From: Symbiotaphrina buchneri | Taxonomy: Eukaryota; Ascomycota; Symbiotaphrinales; Symbiotaphrinaceae | Length of the DNA stretch: 64,000 nucleotides | Assembly: GCA_001599915.1 (NCBI GenBank) | Contig: BCIG01000016.1 | Coordinates: 434,001-498,000, forward strand | Direction: 5' to 3' | Shown here: positions 23,007 to 34,377 of the stretch, in pieces | Position numbering within the stretch: position 1 is the stretch's first letter | Layout: every line of letters starts with the position of its first letter | Made by a program: the position numbers and the translations under genes | Notes under the pieces: model-generated | The model's input: the letters and a program-made list of their open reading frames with translations, nothing else | Told to the model about the DNA's origin: nothing | Databases searched by the model: none

Positions 23007-26000
23007 ATGGCCTATGAAATTCATCAACCCGGGGTCTCCTCTGCCGTCCATGATACTCATCATATCAAGCGACATGAGCATCGTGATCTGGCTCCGCACC
23101 TCCTCCAAGAATCTGTGCGTGGTTCACAGCCAGAGTCGTCGGAGGGTATGCGGTTGGCTGACGGCCATTGGCGCAAACCAACAGACCGCGCCCTGTCAGA
23201 CACATCTCCTTCTTATTTAAAGGGAGATAGTCTTAGAAGTGTTATCAGTAATATGCAGGAGTTATCTGGTTATCACAAGATTACTGGGCGTGACCGATCT
23301 TTGGTTCAACTGGATGCGCCTGGAACACACGGAAATCATGGTCCCCAACCCCATGCCCTAGGCCACAATTTTGCCGTAATGGACGGGTTCGGGGCGACGA
23401 TCCAATCTATCGAGATCGAACGACGCATCGGAATTCGATCAGAAGACTTGCAGCGACGTCCACAGACTTCCGACGCACCGTCGCCCTCACTTTCGGAGAG
23501 CCCTGCTAACAGGCTAACTTCCTCAGTCCAGTCCAGTTCTTCGAAAGGAACCACACCGTCAGTTGTAGAGACGGCTGAGAGATTTCGATCGACGGACCCC
23601 TCGTCCAACTTCCGCCCCAGAAGTGCCATACCCTCTTACATGCCGCCTGAAGATTATGCACAACAATGCGTTATTGCAGCCTATGCCTCCAGGCTGGACC
23701 CGTTCAGCCTTCACGCTGGGGAGTACGAACTTCTACGCAACCATCTGACTACGCGTCAGGTCACAGTATATCTCAATATACGCAATGGTATTCTGCGGCT
23801 CTGGATAAAGAACCCTATGGTAGCAGTAACCCTGGAAGAGGCAGCAGGCTGTGCGAAAGAACGCCGCTTCTTTAGACTCGCCAAGCTCAGCTTTCAGTGG
23901 CTTGTACGCAATGGGTATATCAATTTTGGATGCATTGATCTATCAACAAGGCAGAGGCAGCTGAAACGTTCGGCAACGGCTTCGGGGTCGAAAAGCAAGA
24001 CCATTATTGTTATTGGGGCAGGAATGGCTGGACTCGGCTGTGCAAGGCAACTGGAAGGACTGTTCTGGCAGAATTCGGAAATATTGTCCGCCAGAGGGGA
24101 ACAACTACCACGGATTATAGTACTCGAAGGAAGGGGAAGGATAGGAGGACGTATATATTCCCATGCGTTGAAACGGCAAGACCCCAAGTCGTTACCTCAA
24201 GGTTTACGCTGCACTGCGGACATGGGCGCTCAAATCGTCACTGGCTTCGAACACGGCAACCCGCTCAGCGTAATCATTCGTGGACAACTGGCCCTGCAAT
24301 ACCACGCCCTTACCGACAACTCCACACTTTATGATTCTGACGGTATTGCTGTAAATAAGGAGCGGGATTTGATGGTTGAGAGGCTTTACAACGATATACT
24401 TGAGAGAACAAGTGTCTATCGCCATCAACCAGCTGCGCGGGACACCGTAGAGGGTGACAGAAGCCTAATCGAACAAGGCAGAGATCCTACGATTGAAGAC
24501 GGTCCTCTATTGCGAGATTTGTTTCCCGCGCCAAATTCTCTGCCATTCACTCGGGCTCCTGGTCCACCTGACGAAAAGGATACGGACACTTCTTTGCAGA
24601 CATCTATCGATAAGATCACTGGCAAGGCCCATCTTGAGGGTCGTCCAAGTAGCAAGGTGCCTGCCTCACAAGCTGCGAGAAGTTTTGGATGGGAAATGAA
24701 GTCCTCCAATGACTTGCATGCCACTGTACGTCTAGATGGTGAAATAACAGGGAGGGAAGATGCATCCCTCGGTGAAAGCATGGATGAGGCAGTACGGCAA
24801 TATCAAAAGATTGTTGAACTCAACCCCCAAGATATGCGCTTGCTCAATTGGCATTTTGCCAATCTTGAATATGCCAACGCTACCAATGTCAGTCAACTGA
24901 GCCTTAGTGGGTGGGATCAAGATATTGGAAACGAATTCGAAGGGCCCCATGCCCAGATTGTGGGAGGCTACATGCAGGTCCCTCGGGCTATTTTCCGCTA
25001 TCCCAAAAGGTTAGACGTCCGGCTCCAAAAGGTGGTCAAACACGTCAAATATGGTCTAGAACAGGAGGGCACATCATCAAGAGCAGTTATAGAGACAGAA
25101 GATGGGGAATTCTATGAGGCGGACAAAGTCATATTGACTTTACCACTTGGCGTCTTGAAGGCAGGATCGGTGCACTTTGAGCCGGCTCTTCCAGATTGGA
25201 AGACAGGAGCGGTCGCGCGCCTGGGCTTTGGCTTGCTGAACAAGGTAAATTTATCCCTTCTTTCAATAGAACGTCAGAACTTACAGCTGTCTTTAGGTCG
25301 TTCTTGTATTTGAGGAACCGTTCTGGGACACCCGACCAGACATGTTCGGCCTACTGCAAAATCCTACTGTGAAAGACAGCATGAACCATGCCGACTATGC
25401 ACAAGGTCGAGGGCGTTTCTATCTGTGGTGGAATTGTTTAAAAACAAGCGGTCAGCCGATGTTGGTTGCGCTCATGGCTGGAGATGCTGCACATGAAGCC
25501 GAAAGGGCTACCGACGAGGCTCTTTCTCGCGAAGCCACGGACCATTTGAGGAAGATATTTTCCCCCACACCTGTTCCGGAGCCATTGGAGGTTATAGTGA
25601 CCCGGTGGGGCCGTGATCCCTTCGCAAGAGGAACATACTCTTATGTCGGGCTTCAGGCAAAGCCTGGCGACTACGCGAGGGCGGCTCAGTCGATAGGCAA
25701 CCTCCATTTTGCTGGTGAAGGTACATGTGACACACATCCCGCCACAGTACACGGGGCTTATATCTCGGGTCTACGTGCTGCCGCGGAGGTCGCAGATTCT
25801 GTCCTCGGACCCATCCCTGTGCCTTCTCCGCTCGTCGAAGGAAAGCTGAAACGCGACGGGTCAGTTCGAGACAGGAGTGAGATTCGAAAGACCGATGCCA
25901 GGCTTGCTCCTGAGCTGTCAACTATACGACAGCAAGCCAACGAGACGGCAATGAACGGACAGATTGAGGCGGCTCTTGGTCCTAGGCCTCTTAAGCCCGG

Positions 26001-26334
26001 CAAACCAGGGTGTAACCCGTTCTTGCTCTTCTCCAAGGATCGCTGGTTGGATTGCAAAAGGCAGTGCGACGAGGCCCGAAGGCTGGCGACGAAACGGCCG
26101 ACCGTGAAGGCTTCCCGCGATGAAGTGCGAGCTGCATTGGGGCAGATTTGGCGCAATGCTAGTGAAAACGAAAAGAGGCCATACTTGGAGCAAAGTGCGA
26201 AGAATAGACTTCAGAACAGTTCCCGCACGGAGGAATATCTTGCTGCGGTGGCGCTATGGGACAAGAAAGCTGCCGCTCTACGGGCGCAGCTGATGGAGAT
26301 GGAGGCCGGGTTGCCGGTGAAAGTCGAGGGCTGA
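23007..26334 (+). CDS. LSD1-type lysine-specific histone demethylase with HMG box, 1091 aa
   Basis: Exons 23007-25244 and 25297-26334 close in frame. Order of parts: disordered N-terminus; SWIRM domain at about 206-310 (MPPEDYAQQCVIAAYASRL, FRLAKLSFQWLVRNGYINFG); flavin amine oxidase from IVIGAGMAGLG at about 332; then HMG box at about 984-1060 (CNPFLLFSKDRW, QIWRNASENEKRPYLE). Lys746 in LLNKVVLVFEEPFW corresponds to the catalytic-site Lys661 of human LSD1 and is the last codon of exon 1. The oxidase has a charged insertion (about 480-590) where animal LSD1 has its tower domain. The enzyme removes methyl groups from histone H3 lysines with FAD. S. pombe Lsd1/2 and A. nidulans HdmA share the SWIRM-oxidase-HMG layout. 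Confidence 0.94.
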
Positions 26335-28562
26335 CCCAGGGTCGGAGCAGGTGGACTAGGCAAGGCGCATCAACGGGCGTTTATGACCAACTTATTGCAT
26401 TCCGGAGGCTGGGTGAAGGAGCATTGGCTGGTGTTCATGGCTTGGGAGGTCAATTCAGAGTGTTGCTTCTTGCTTCCAGGGCAAGGTGGGATCTGTTTGG
26501 AAGGCGCATGCGGCGCCAGGAGAGCCTGGACTGTGAAGCTGCTCACTTGCACGGTAGAGGTCATGTTTACAGGGTTGTATTGGTCCTGCGGGTCCTCGGT
26601 GCAACACACAGTACGAGTGCCTTACTCTCCCCACGAATGGGCAGTTGCGTGAGCGAAACCTAGTCAGAGAAATAGACGTATCCATTTACAAGCCCCAAAG
26701 ACTGCTGCTGTTTTTTGTGTGGATAGACAGGTCTATCTTACGAGTGGTCTTGATCGTCATCATTGACAATCCCAGTAAGGTACACCGTGCCCTACCTACC
26801 TACCTAGGCAGGCAATGTCAACGCGCGGCGTCGTAACGCAAGCCATTCCTTGCCTCACCGAGTCTGTGGAGGTGGAAGCAGGACCTACCTGAAAGAGTAA
26901 GGTGAAAGGTAAGGTACGTTAAGGTAAGGTTGGGAAGGCATGGGGCATGAGGCATCAGGCATCACAGTCAAGCCACGCCCTTTTTCTCCTGAGCTAAGAA
27001 CACGACGAGTACCTAAGGTACCTTACCCCGCAATCTAAGGTACCTAAGGTACCTTGCCAGCCCTTACGTAAGGCAAGGCATAGCATGTGCCTTGACTGCT
27101 CGCTCCATGTCACTTGTAACCGGTGGAGAATCTCTTCATAAGGTTACCTTACCTTGCACCCTGTTGTATACCTTAAAATGCCAATTCAACTCTGCTGCAG
27201 TTGGATGCGAAATCAGATACAACCTTACCTTAATGAAGCTTGGACGCCGCTCGTATCGATACCGTACCGGCACTGGGGACTCGGGAGTGTGGGGGCCTGC
27301 CTTGAGTCCTTGACCACCTGCGCATTCCTGTCATAGGGTACGGTACAGCAGCATGCGCCCTCTCTTTTAAAATCACGCCAGAGCCCCGTGCTAGGCGATC
27401 AATCTACCAACGCTACCTTACTACTGCAGGTCTACCCACATGGCACATGGAGGTAGAAATACTCGATGAAGTACCTTACATGTACATAACGTACGGGCAA
27501 GGGTAAGGACATGCTCTCTTCGAGCTTTTCAGAGATTGCTCGAGATGACAACCACAAGTGCATCATTCCCTATCGGCAAGGCTTTCGCATTGTACAGACG
27601 TTCTTGTCTCTCAAGGTGAGGTAAGGTAGCAGAGCGACAACGGCATGAGACAGCCAGTGAGGTACGGTTCGCGCAGGCACCTCCGGTACCTTAAGATACG
27701 GAGGCCAGGCGGCCTAAAATCGGTGTTAAGCGGACGTACTCTTAACTCTGTACCGGTACGAGTAAAGCACTACCTTACCTGCTCGTCCACGGCGAGATAT
27801 CTCTCCGCAGAGTACTTACTGTACGAGGACGTACTTATATTCTACCTGCCTGGACTGATCGCGTGAGTTCGTGTTGTTTGCGTAGTTCATAAATATGTAT
27901 CCGTATATGTTTTATTTATTCTCCAGGGGTGCTATCTTACTGGTCACCCCAGAAATGGCTGCTCGACGGGTCCGCGCCGCCGGGACCTATAAATTCTCCC
28001 ACACACTGGCCTTGCAATGATCTGAGTCTATCTTGCGCTTTCCAGCAGGTCACACAATCTTTTGCAGTGGACTGCAGCAGACATTATTTGTAAGGTTAAC
28101 GTTGGCACTCCGTAAAATACATTGACTCTGGCGCTGTCGTCCGCACGGCGCACGGTTCTTGGACAGAAGGCTAAAAGTTGGGTATGGCAAAGGTAAGGTA
28201 CCTTAGGTACGTACGGAGTGCTGAACGAATAGGTTCGAAGTACATACTCGGACTGCTCTCTGTGCCGCGCAGCGCCCCGCATCTCATTGGACCTCCGCCT
28301 ACGACCCTCCCTCCGTCTCTCTCGCGGCAGCGAGATTCCGAAGCTGCGTCGTCGACTACTACCACTTTTACACACCTCACATCCCGACTACCTCCCTATA
28401 ATCTCCTCGCATTATCCCGGACTACATAGCCAGCATCACTTACGACTCATCCCGAAAGAAGGCGCATGCTCGCTAGGCACACCATCCCACTGCGTGCCTC
28501 TGGACTTTTCGGCTCGGGGAAGCGACTCGCTTCAGGCGGGTGCCAGGAGCCGTAGCAAGGAC
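26335..28562. other. Gene-poor 2.2-kb gap with many TACC-word runs
   Basis: The longest gap in the window. TACC words cluster at 26774-26812, 26898-26935, 27009-27075, 27140-27175, 27410-27510, 27615-27780 and 28190-28215, often as perfect palindromes around GGTACC. Only short ORFs without features are present. The right end (28250-28560) is C/T-rich and should be the promoter and leader of the CreB gene. Confidence 0.6.
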
Positions 28563-31032
28563 ATGTCGTTCTTTGGAAAACTCAGAAGCGGTTCGGTCAG
28601 TGATTCTTTCCAGACGCCATACAGAATTGTTTTCGTTTCATGTACAAGAATGGCATTCTGGCTGTCGACAAATTGTCTGACTCGGGGTTATCATAGCTTC
28701 CTTCCGGCCCTGCTCTCAATCATCATCCACAGGTGAAGAAGGATCCAAATGCTCCGCAGCCGACGCCCTTAGAGAAGCTACTTTTGGACGCTGGGCCGAT
28801 AAGGAATGATGGAAGTGACAAGTTCTATGGGATGGAAAACGTAAGTTGCTGTCACAACCCGATTCGAGCAGTCCTGTCTGACACAGACCGTTCATCAGTT
28901 TGGCAACACATGGTGAGCTCTCCTGCGCTCAGGGAAGTACAGTAACTGAAACATGTCCCAGTTATTGTAATTCCATCCTACAGTGTCTTTTCTTCTCCGT
29001 CCCCTTCAGGGAGCATGTAATCAATTTTCCCTTCCGCTCACCGGTCGAGACTGTAAGACGAGCACCGAACGGGCTGCCTCGCCTCAATACTGATACATCT
29101 GTGTCTGCGAACGGAGTGAGCTCTCCCATATCACCCGTGAAAGGCAAGGGGGCACCAAGTAGCCCGGCACCGGCAGCGGCACGGAGACCCGGCCAGACCC
29201 ATACAGCTCCTGGTCAGCCTGGGAACCGACCAGAGGAAAACAAGGACTCCCCGGAGTACAAAAAGAAACAGGCAATGCTAACTGGGCCTATATTGTCCAT
29301 GGACTATGAAAATGCGAAGAGCTATGGCATGTCCGAGTCTCTGTTCACATCTTTGAAGGACATCTTCGAGGCTATTATTGCTCACCAGTCCCGCACCGGT
29401 GTTGTCAGTCCTCAGAAGTTCTTGGAGGTGCTAAAGAGAGATAATGAGATGTTTCGGACCTCCATGCACCAGGACGCACATGAATTTCTGAACCTTCTGT
29501 TGAACGAGGTAGTAGAGAGCGTGGAGGCGAACTCCAAGCTTTTGGTGCCAAATAAAGAGACGAATCTGCATAGCGAAGTGGATGCGGCAGGCGCGCCTTC
29601 CGTGGACAACACTGTTGCCGTAAAGCATGGGTCGCAACCTGGGAATAGCACCCGTTGGGTCCATGAACTTTTTGAAGGCACCCTTACCTCGGAAACCAAA
29701 TGTTTGACATGTGAGAACATTTCACAGCGGGACGAATCATTCTTAGATCTCTCTGTCGACCTGGAGCAAAACTCATCTGTGACGGCGTGCCTGCGAAAAT
29801 TCTCTGAAGAGGAGATGCTCTGCGAGCGGAACAAATTCCACTGCGACAATTGCGGAGGCTTACAAGAGGCAGAAAAGCGAATGAAGATCAAGCGATTGCC
29901 ACGCATCCTTGCGTTACATCTCAAAAGATTTAAATACACTGAAGATCTGCAACGCTTACAGAAGCTGTTTCACCGCGTGGTCTATCCTTATCATCTGCGA
30001 CTGTTCAATACAACAGATGACGCGGAGGATCCAGATCGCTTGTACGAGCTATATGCAGTAGTGGTACATATCGGTGGAGGCCCCTACCATGGCCACTATG
30101 TATCTATAATCAAGACAGAGGATCGGGGTTGGCTCCTATTCGATGACGAAATGGTAGAACCAGTGGACAAGGACTACGTGCGGAATTTCTTTGGAGACAA
30201 ACCAGGACTTGCATGTGCTTACGTGCTGTTTTATCGCGAGACAACCTTGGAAGCTGTGCAGAAGGAGCAGGAGCTTGAAGGATTAGCCGCCTCTCAGGTC
30301 CGCAGCGCGGAAAACATCTCGGCAACGCAGCCCATCAAGGCAGGAACATCGGCCCCAGACGAGCTGCACCCTGTGATGAGCACGCCCATTACGGAAGAGG
30401 TGGAGAAATTTGCTCGTCTTGACCATGCTTCGACGGCACCGCCGCTTTCTCCTCCTGTCGCCAGTGCGGAACCTTCGATTTCGGAGGCGACAGTCTTCTC
30501 ACCTCCAGCTGAACCTCTCCTGCCGGTCAGATCTAGGAAAGAACGGCAGCGGGAAGAAAAAGAGCAGAAGGCTGCCAAAAAGGAAAGGGAGAAGGAAATG
30601 AAAGCATCAGCCAAAGAACAAGAAAAGGCGAGACAGCAACAGTTAAGGGAGATGGAGAAGCGCCGGCTAGAAACCGAGAAACAGCAGAGAGACGAGATCA
30701 AAGCAGCTATCGCAGCGAGCACAGCTTCTCTAGCAGAGGAAGAGCAAAAGCGGATGCAGGAGAACGGGGAGAAGGAGAGGGAGGTTTCTGGTGGTTTGAA
30801 GAGTGCGGGCCTGAGCAGGTTCAGGCAAAGCAGCAAAAGCTTGAGCAGGAGGCCCAAATTATGGGGCTCAAGAGAAAAAGATCTGTCTCGCGAGTCGGGA
30901 GATAGCAGAGATGGGGCCGAAGAAGCAATTGCCCCTGACGATGTCGAGAAAGCCGGCCCCCTGCAGACGCCAAAACACGAGAGGTCGAAAAGCAATCTGT
31001 TCAGTTTAAGGAAAAAGTCATCTCTACATTAA
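28563..31032 (+). CDS. creB: CreB-like ubiquitin C-terminal hydrolase, 741 aa
   Basis: Exons 28563-28595, 28733-28840, 28899-28912 (14 nt) and 28962-31032 close in frame. The USP Cys box [15 protein letters not shown] has its nucleophile Cys52 split by intron 3. The His box [13 protein letters not shown] lies at about 423-435. A zinc-binding set of Cys pairs (CLTCEN and CDNC) lies between. The C-terminal third is Pro-rich, then a long Lys/Glu/Arg coiled coil (about 545-655), the arrangement of Aspergillus CreB. That enzyme, held by WD-repeat protein CreC, deubiquitinates targets in carbon catabolite repression. The leader intron of 137 bp is longer than average. Confidence 0.94.
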
Positions 31033-31661
31033 GACCATGTTACTCTCTCACCAAGAGCAATCGCTTCGGGTACGGAAGGATTGTTTTGCATCTTGGGGGT
31101 ATCTGTCGGTTCGGATATCCTTTCCGTCTGCATTTGCATGATACCATCCACAGCAGGCGTTGGCGGGAATATTGGGTACTTGGCTAGGCATTTGTCTCGC
31201 ACATAGTTGCGCATTCTTGCATATAGGGAGGACTATATCACGAATTTCTTGTTCATCTTGAAACATCACTTTAGGATGTTCATCCATGTCTGGGGAAGGT
31301 TGGATATACATTATGCTGCTGCCACCAGTCCACTGTTATTTTAAATCATGTGCTTTGCCCTTGTGGCTAGGCATCAAAATGTATGCTGCGAACGACATTC
31401 AAACCTCTCGTTGACAGAACCGTTATACCTGCTGATAGGAGGGCATTGCCTCTTATGCCTACATTAGAATCCTAGCTTTGTAGAGGTGTACCGGTGGTAG
31501 CCCGCAGAGTACCCTCCATGGAAATACGCCGAACTCTCTGTCCTGTGAGCAGGATTGATGCTGCCGTAACGCGTCGAGTGGGTATTTCATGCAGTTGTAA
31601 ACCAAAGCCGCCTGGATCGATGCTTGGTGCAGCCACGCGAACCAGGTGTTGGCTGTAACAT
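31033..31661. other. Intergenic between convergent creB and yos1
   Basis: No gene recognised. Minus-strand ORFs at 31029-31311 have no features and probably belong to the 3' region of yos1. Confidence 0.45.
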
Positions 31662-32122
31662 TCATCCTAGTACCAGCTCGTAGACGATGATTAGGGTATT
31701 GACAGCGATGAGCGGTACTGGCGTACGAGGTAAATGTCAACATTCGTCTGGGGCAAAAGGCACCAAAGCACGCAAGCTTGAACAAACATACTTCGCATCA
31801 GAGTCCTCACACTTGCAATCAGATTGACCATCCTCGCCTTGACACTGGCGGTGTCTGGACTACCTCCGAAGGCTGGCTCATTTGGGACGCTGCCCCATCC
31901 GACTGGAATCGCTAATGTCAGATAATCGGTTGTCCACGGAGTTGCAAAGAAGCCGTAACTTACTGCGCGCCAGAAAACGGTCTTCGGAGAGGATGGCAAT
32001 GGCATTGATGAGAAGGACGGAGACTGAATCACCGAGCGGTCAGTCATTAGTCGTGAAGATAGCTTCCAGGACTGGGAGGACAAGTTACCATAAATGAGGT
32101 TGCCCAGACCGAAAAGCATCAT
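31662..32122 (-). CDS. yos1: Yos1, ER-Golgi transport protein, 86 aa
   Basis: Four small exons on the minus strand, 32122-32089, 32023-31964, 31902-31792 and 31717-31662, with introns of 65, 61 and 74 bp, close exactly in frame. The product starts MMLFGLGNLIYVSVLL, continues INAIAILSEDRFLARIGWG and PDTASVKARMVNLIASVRTL, and ends IPLIAVNTLIIVYELVLG. This is the full Yos1/IER3IP1 pattern, with a hydrophobic helix at each end. Yos1 works with Yip1-Yif1 in COPII vesicle formation. No exon is longer than 111 nt, so ORF scans miss it. A second Met codon follows at 32119 and either could start. It is head-to-head with alg12, another ER gene. Confidence 0.93.
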
Positions 32123-32355
32123 AATGCTTGAATATCGATGTAGCCCAGGAAGTCTCGTTCAGCAGCGGTGGATGTGAGAGGAGGGAAGGGATGACGGTCT
32201 CGTAGCTGTATTTCGTAGCTGCAGTGGGTGTCATTCAAGCTGGCATCTTCTGCCCATTCTGCCGGGCGGAGTCGCACGCGTCGCTGATGCGAACCACCCC
32301 CCCATATGCGGAGCACGGAGCTGGGCGACGCTGCTGCCATTGCAACTACACCAAC
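32123..32355. promoter_or_regulatory. Divergent yos1 / alg12 promoter
   Basis: 233 bp separate the two start codons, so a shared bidirectional promoter is likely. TACC words are absent. No clear TATA box. Confidence 0.5.
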
Positions 32356-34242
32356 ATGAGATCCATTACAGGTTATAGGTTTAATCTCAGAGTGGTTTCG
32401 GAAGTGTTTATTGCTAACAGGCTGGTACAGATCTATGCCTGGCCCTCCTCCTCCCTGCCCTCATCCTCCTCCACCTCTACTTCTCCCCTTACACCAAGGT
32501 TGAGGAATCGTTCAACTTGCAGGCGACCCACGACATCCTCACATATGGCATTCCTTACAAGGGTATACCGGCCCGCCTTCAAGCAGAATATGATCATTTC
32601 ACGTTTCCGGGGGCAGTGCCACGGACCTTTATAGGAGCTGTCCTCTTGGCTGGCATATCGAGGCCTTTCCTGCTCCTGGGAAACGTAGATCGACAATTGT
32701 GCGGTACGTGCAATTTGGCGCTCTAGGCGCTCTATAAGGGCTTGTTTGGCCCCCCTAAAGTGCCATTCCGAACTGCTCATGCTGACTTGACATCTACAGT
32801 ACGGGCGATACTTGGTGTTGCCAATGCCGCCGCCCTTATGTCTTATTCTAGCTCTGTGAAGAGAGCCTTTGGCCGTGAAGTAGGCCGTTGGTATATCCTT
32901 TTCCAAGCCAGTCAATTCCACGTCATATACTATGCATCCCGAACTCTTCCTAACATGTTTGCTTTTACCCTGAGTACGCGCCCCGAACAACTGCGGATCC
33001 TGCCACTTGCTGACGGCTCTCCCAGCTACACTCGCCCTGAAGTATTGCCTTCCTGTTCCAGATGGAAGTGCACCGATCTCTGGCGCGAAGCGTACAAGGC
33101 TTTGTCTCTACCTTCTTACATTGGCAGGGATCATATTCCGCGCCGAGGTTGCCTTACTTCTTGGGACCCAGACACTGTATCTCCTATATCAAGGACGAGC
33201 GAGCCTTGTCAAAGATGTCATTCCCGCTGGCTTTGCCGGTGGCATCATCGGCCTATTGGCCACCATCCCGATTGATTCGTTCTTCTGGCAGAAGTTCCCC
33301 TTGTGGCCCGAATTGGCTGGATTCTACTTCAACGCCGTAGAGGGCAACTCCAGCGATTGGGGCACTTCGCCATGGTATCATTACTTTGTGAATGCCCTGC
33401 CTCGCTTGCTTCTAAACCCTATGACCTGGCAAGTCTGCATCCCTCTTGCCCTTCTGACGCCTGCTACTCGGAGGGCGAGCATGGACCTCCTTATCCCCGC
33501 GCTGGCATTTGTGGGCATCTACAGCGCACAATCGCACAAGGAATGGCGGTTCATTGTCTATATCATTCCCTCCTTGACGACGGTGTCTGCTCTAGGGGCG
33601 TCTTGGATATGGAACCGCAAGAGCAAAACCGCATTCTATGGCTTCCTTTCACTCGCGCTGGTTGCCGCAACAGCAGCCTCCTTCGTGGCAAGCCTCGCGA
33701 TGCTAGCTGTGTCGAGTCTGAACTACCCTGGTGCTGCGGCATTGACGCGTGTCCATCACCTGGGACAGGACTCGAGAGGGACGGTGCGAGTACACCTGGA
33801 TACACTCAGCTGCATGACCGGCGTCACCCGCTTCCTGGAAGTTCATGCCTCAGCCGACGCAGCGCCTCTTTGGGCCTACGATAAGACGGAGGAGCCGGAA
33901 GAACTCCTCAACCCACTTTTCTGGGAAATGTTTGACTATGCGCTCATGGAAGAGCCAGAGGACGCAATTGGCAATTGGGAAGTCGTCGACGTAGTGGATG
34001 GCTTTGCTGGTGTTAGGGTGCTACGGCCGGGCGAAAAGATCCAGGAGGACCCCAACAGCTTCAGTCCAGCCTCGTCTGTGAAGAACCTGAGATCTTCAGT
34101 TCGAGACGAGGAGACCAGTATTCGGTCATTCTGGAACCGACTTCAAAGTTTTGTGCGGGAAAAAATCACCAAAGGTTGGTGGGTGGGAGTACAGATGAGG
34201 CCCCGGATAAAAATAATGAAGAAGATCCCGGATTCTTCTTAG
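32356..34242 (+). CDS. alg12: Alg12, dolichyl-P-mannose alpha-1,6-mannosyltransferase, 559 aa
   Basis: Exons 32356-32371 (16 nt), 32431-32703, 32800-32973 and 33026-34242 close in frame. After MRSIT comes a hydrophobic helix ([17 protein letters not shown]), then the GT22-family luminal motif [15 protein letters not shown] with its acidic pair, and [13 protein letters not shown]. Multiple membrane helices follow, with [12 protein letters not shown] near residue 385, a block typical of Alg12 and GPI mannosyltransferases. Alg12 adds the eighth mannose to the lipid-linked oligosaccharide in the ER lumen. The basic cytosolic C-terminus runs to about 559. The short first exon rests on frame, branch site GCTAAC and acceptor TACAG. 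Confidence 0.92.
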
Positions 34243-34377
34243 CATAGTAAATTGAGCGACTGTGCTAGTTCAATCCTTCCGTTCTTCCAATAATGCCATC
34301 ACACGTGCTATCAATGCAGCTTGCTTGTCAAGGGTATCATACTTCCAATTCATGAATTCATCCCCATTGGACTGAGC

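Noticed and set aside
28962-29275. Minus-strand ORFs opposite CreB
   Set aside because: Antisense shadows within an exon with clear USP homology on the plus strand.
30294-30995. 233-codon minus-strand ORF rich in Ser, Leu and Cys
   Set aside because: It is the shadow of the Lys/Glu/Arg coiled-coil codons of CreB on the other strand.
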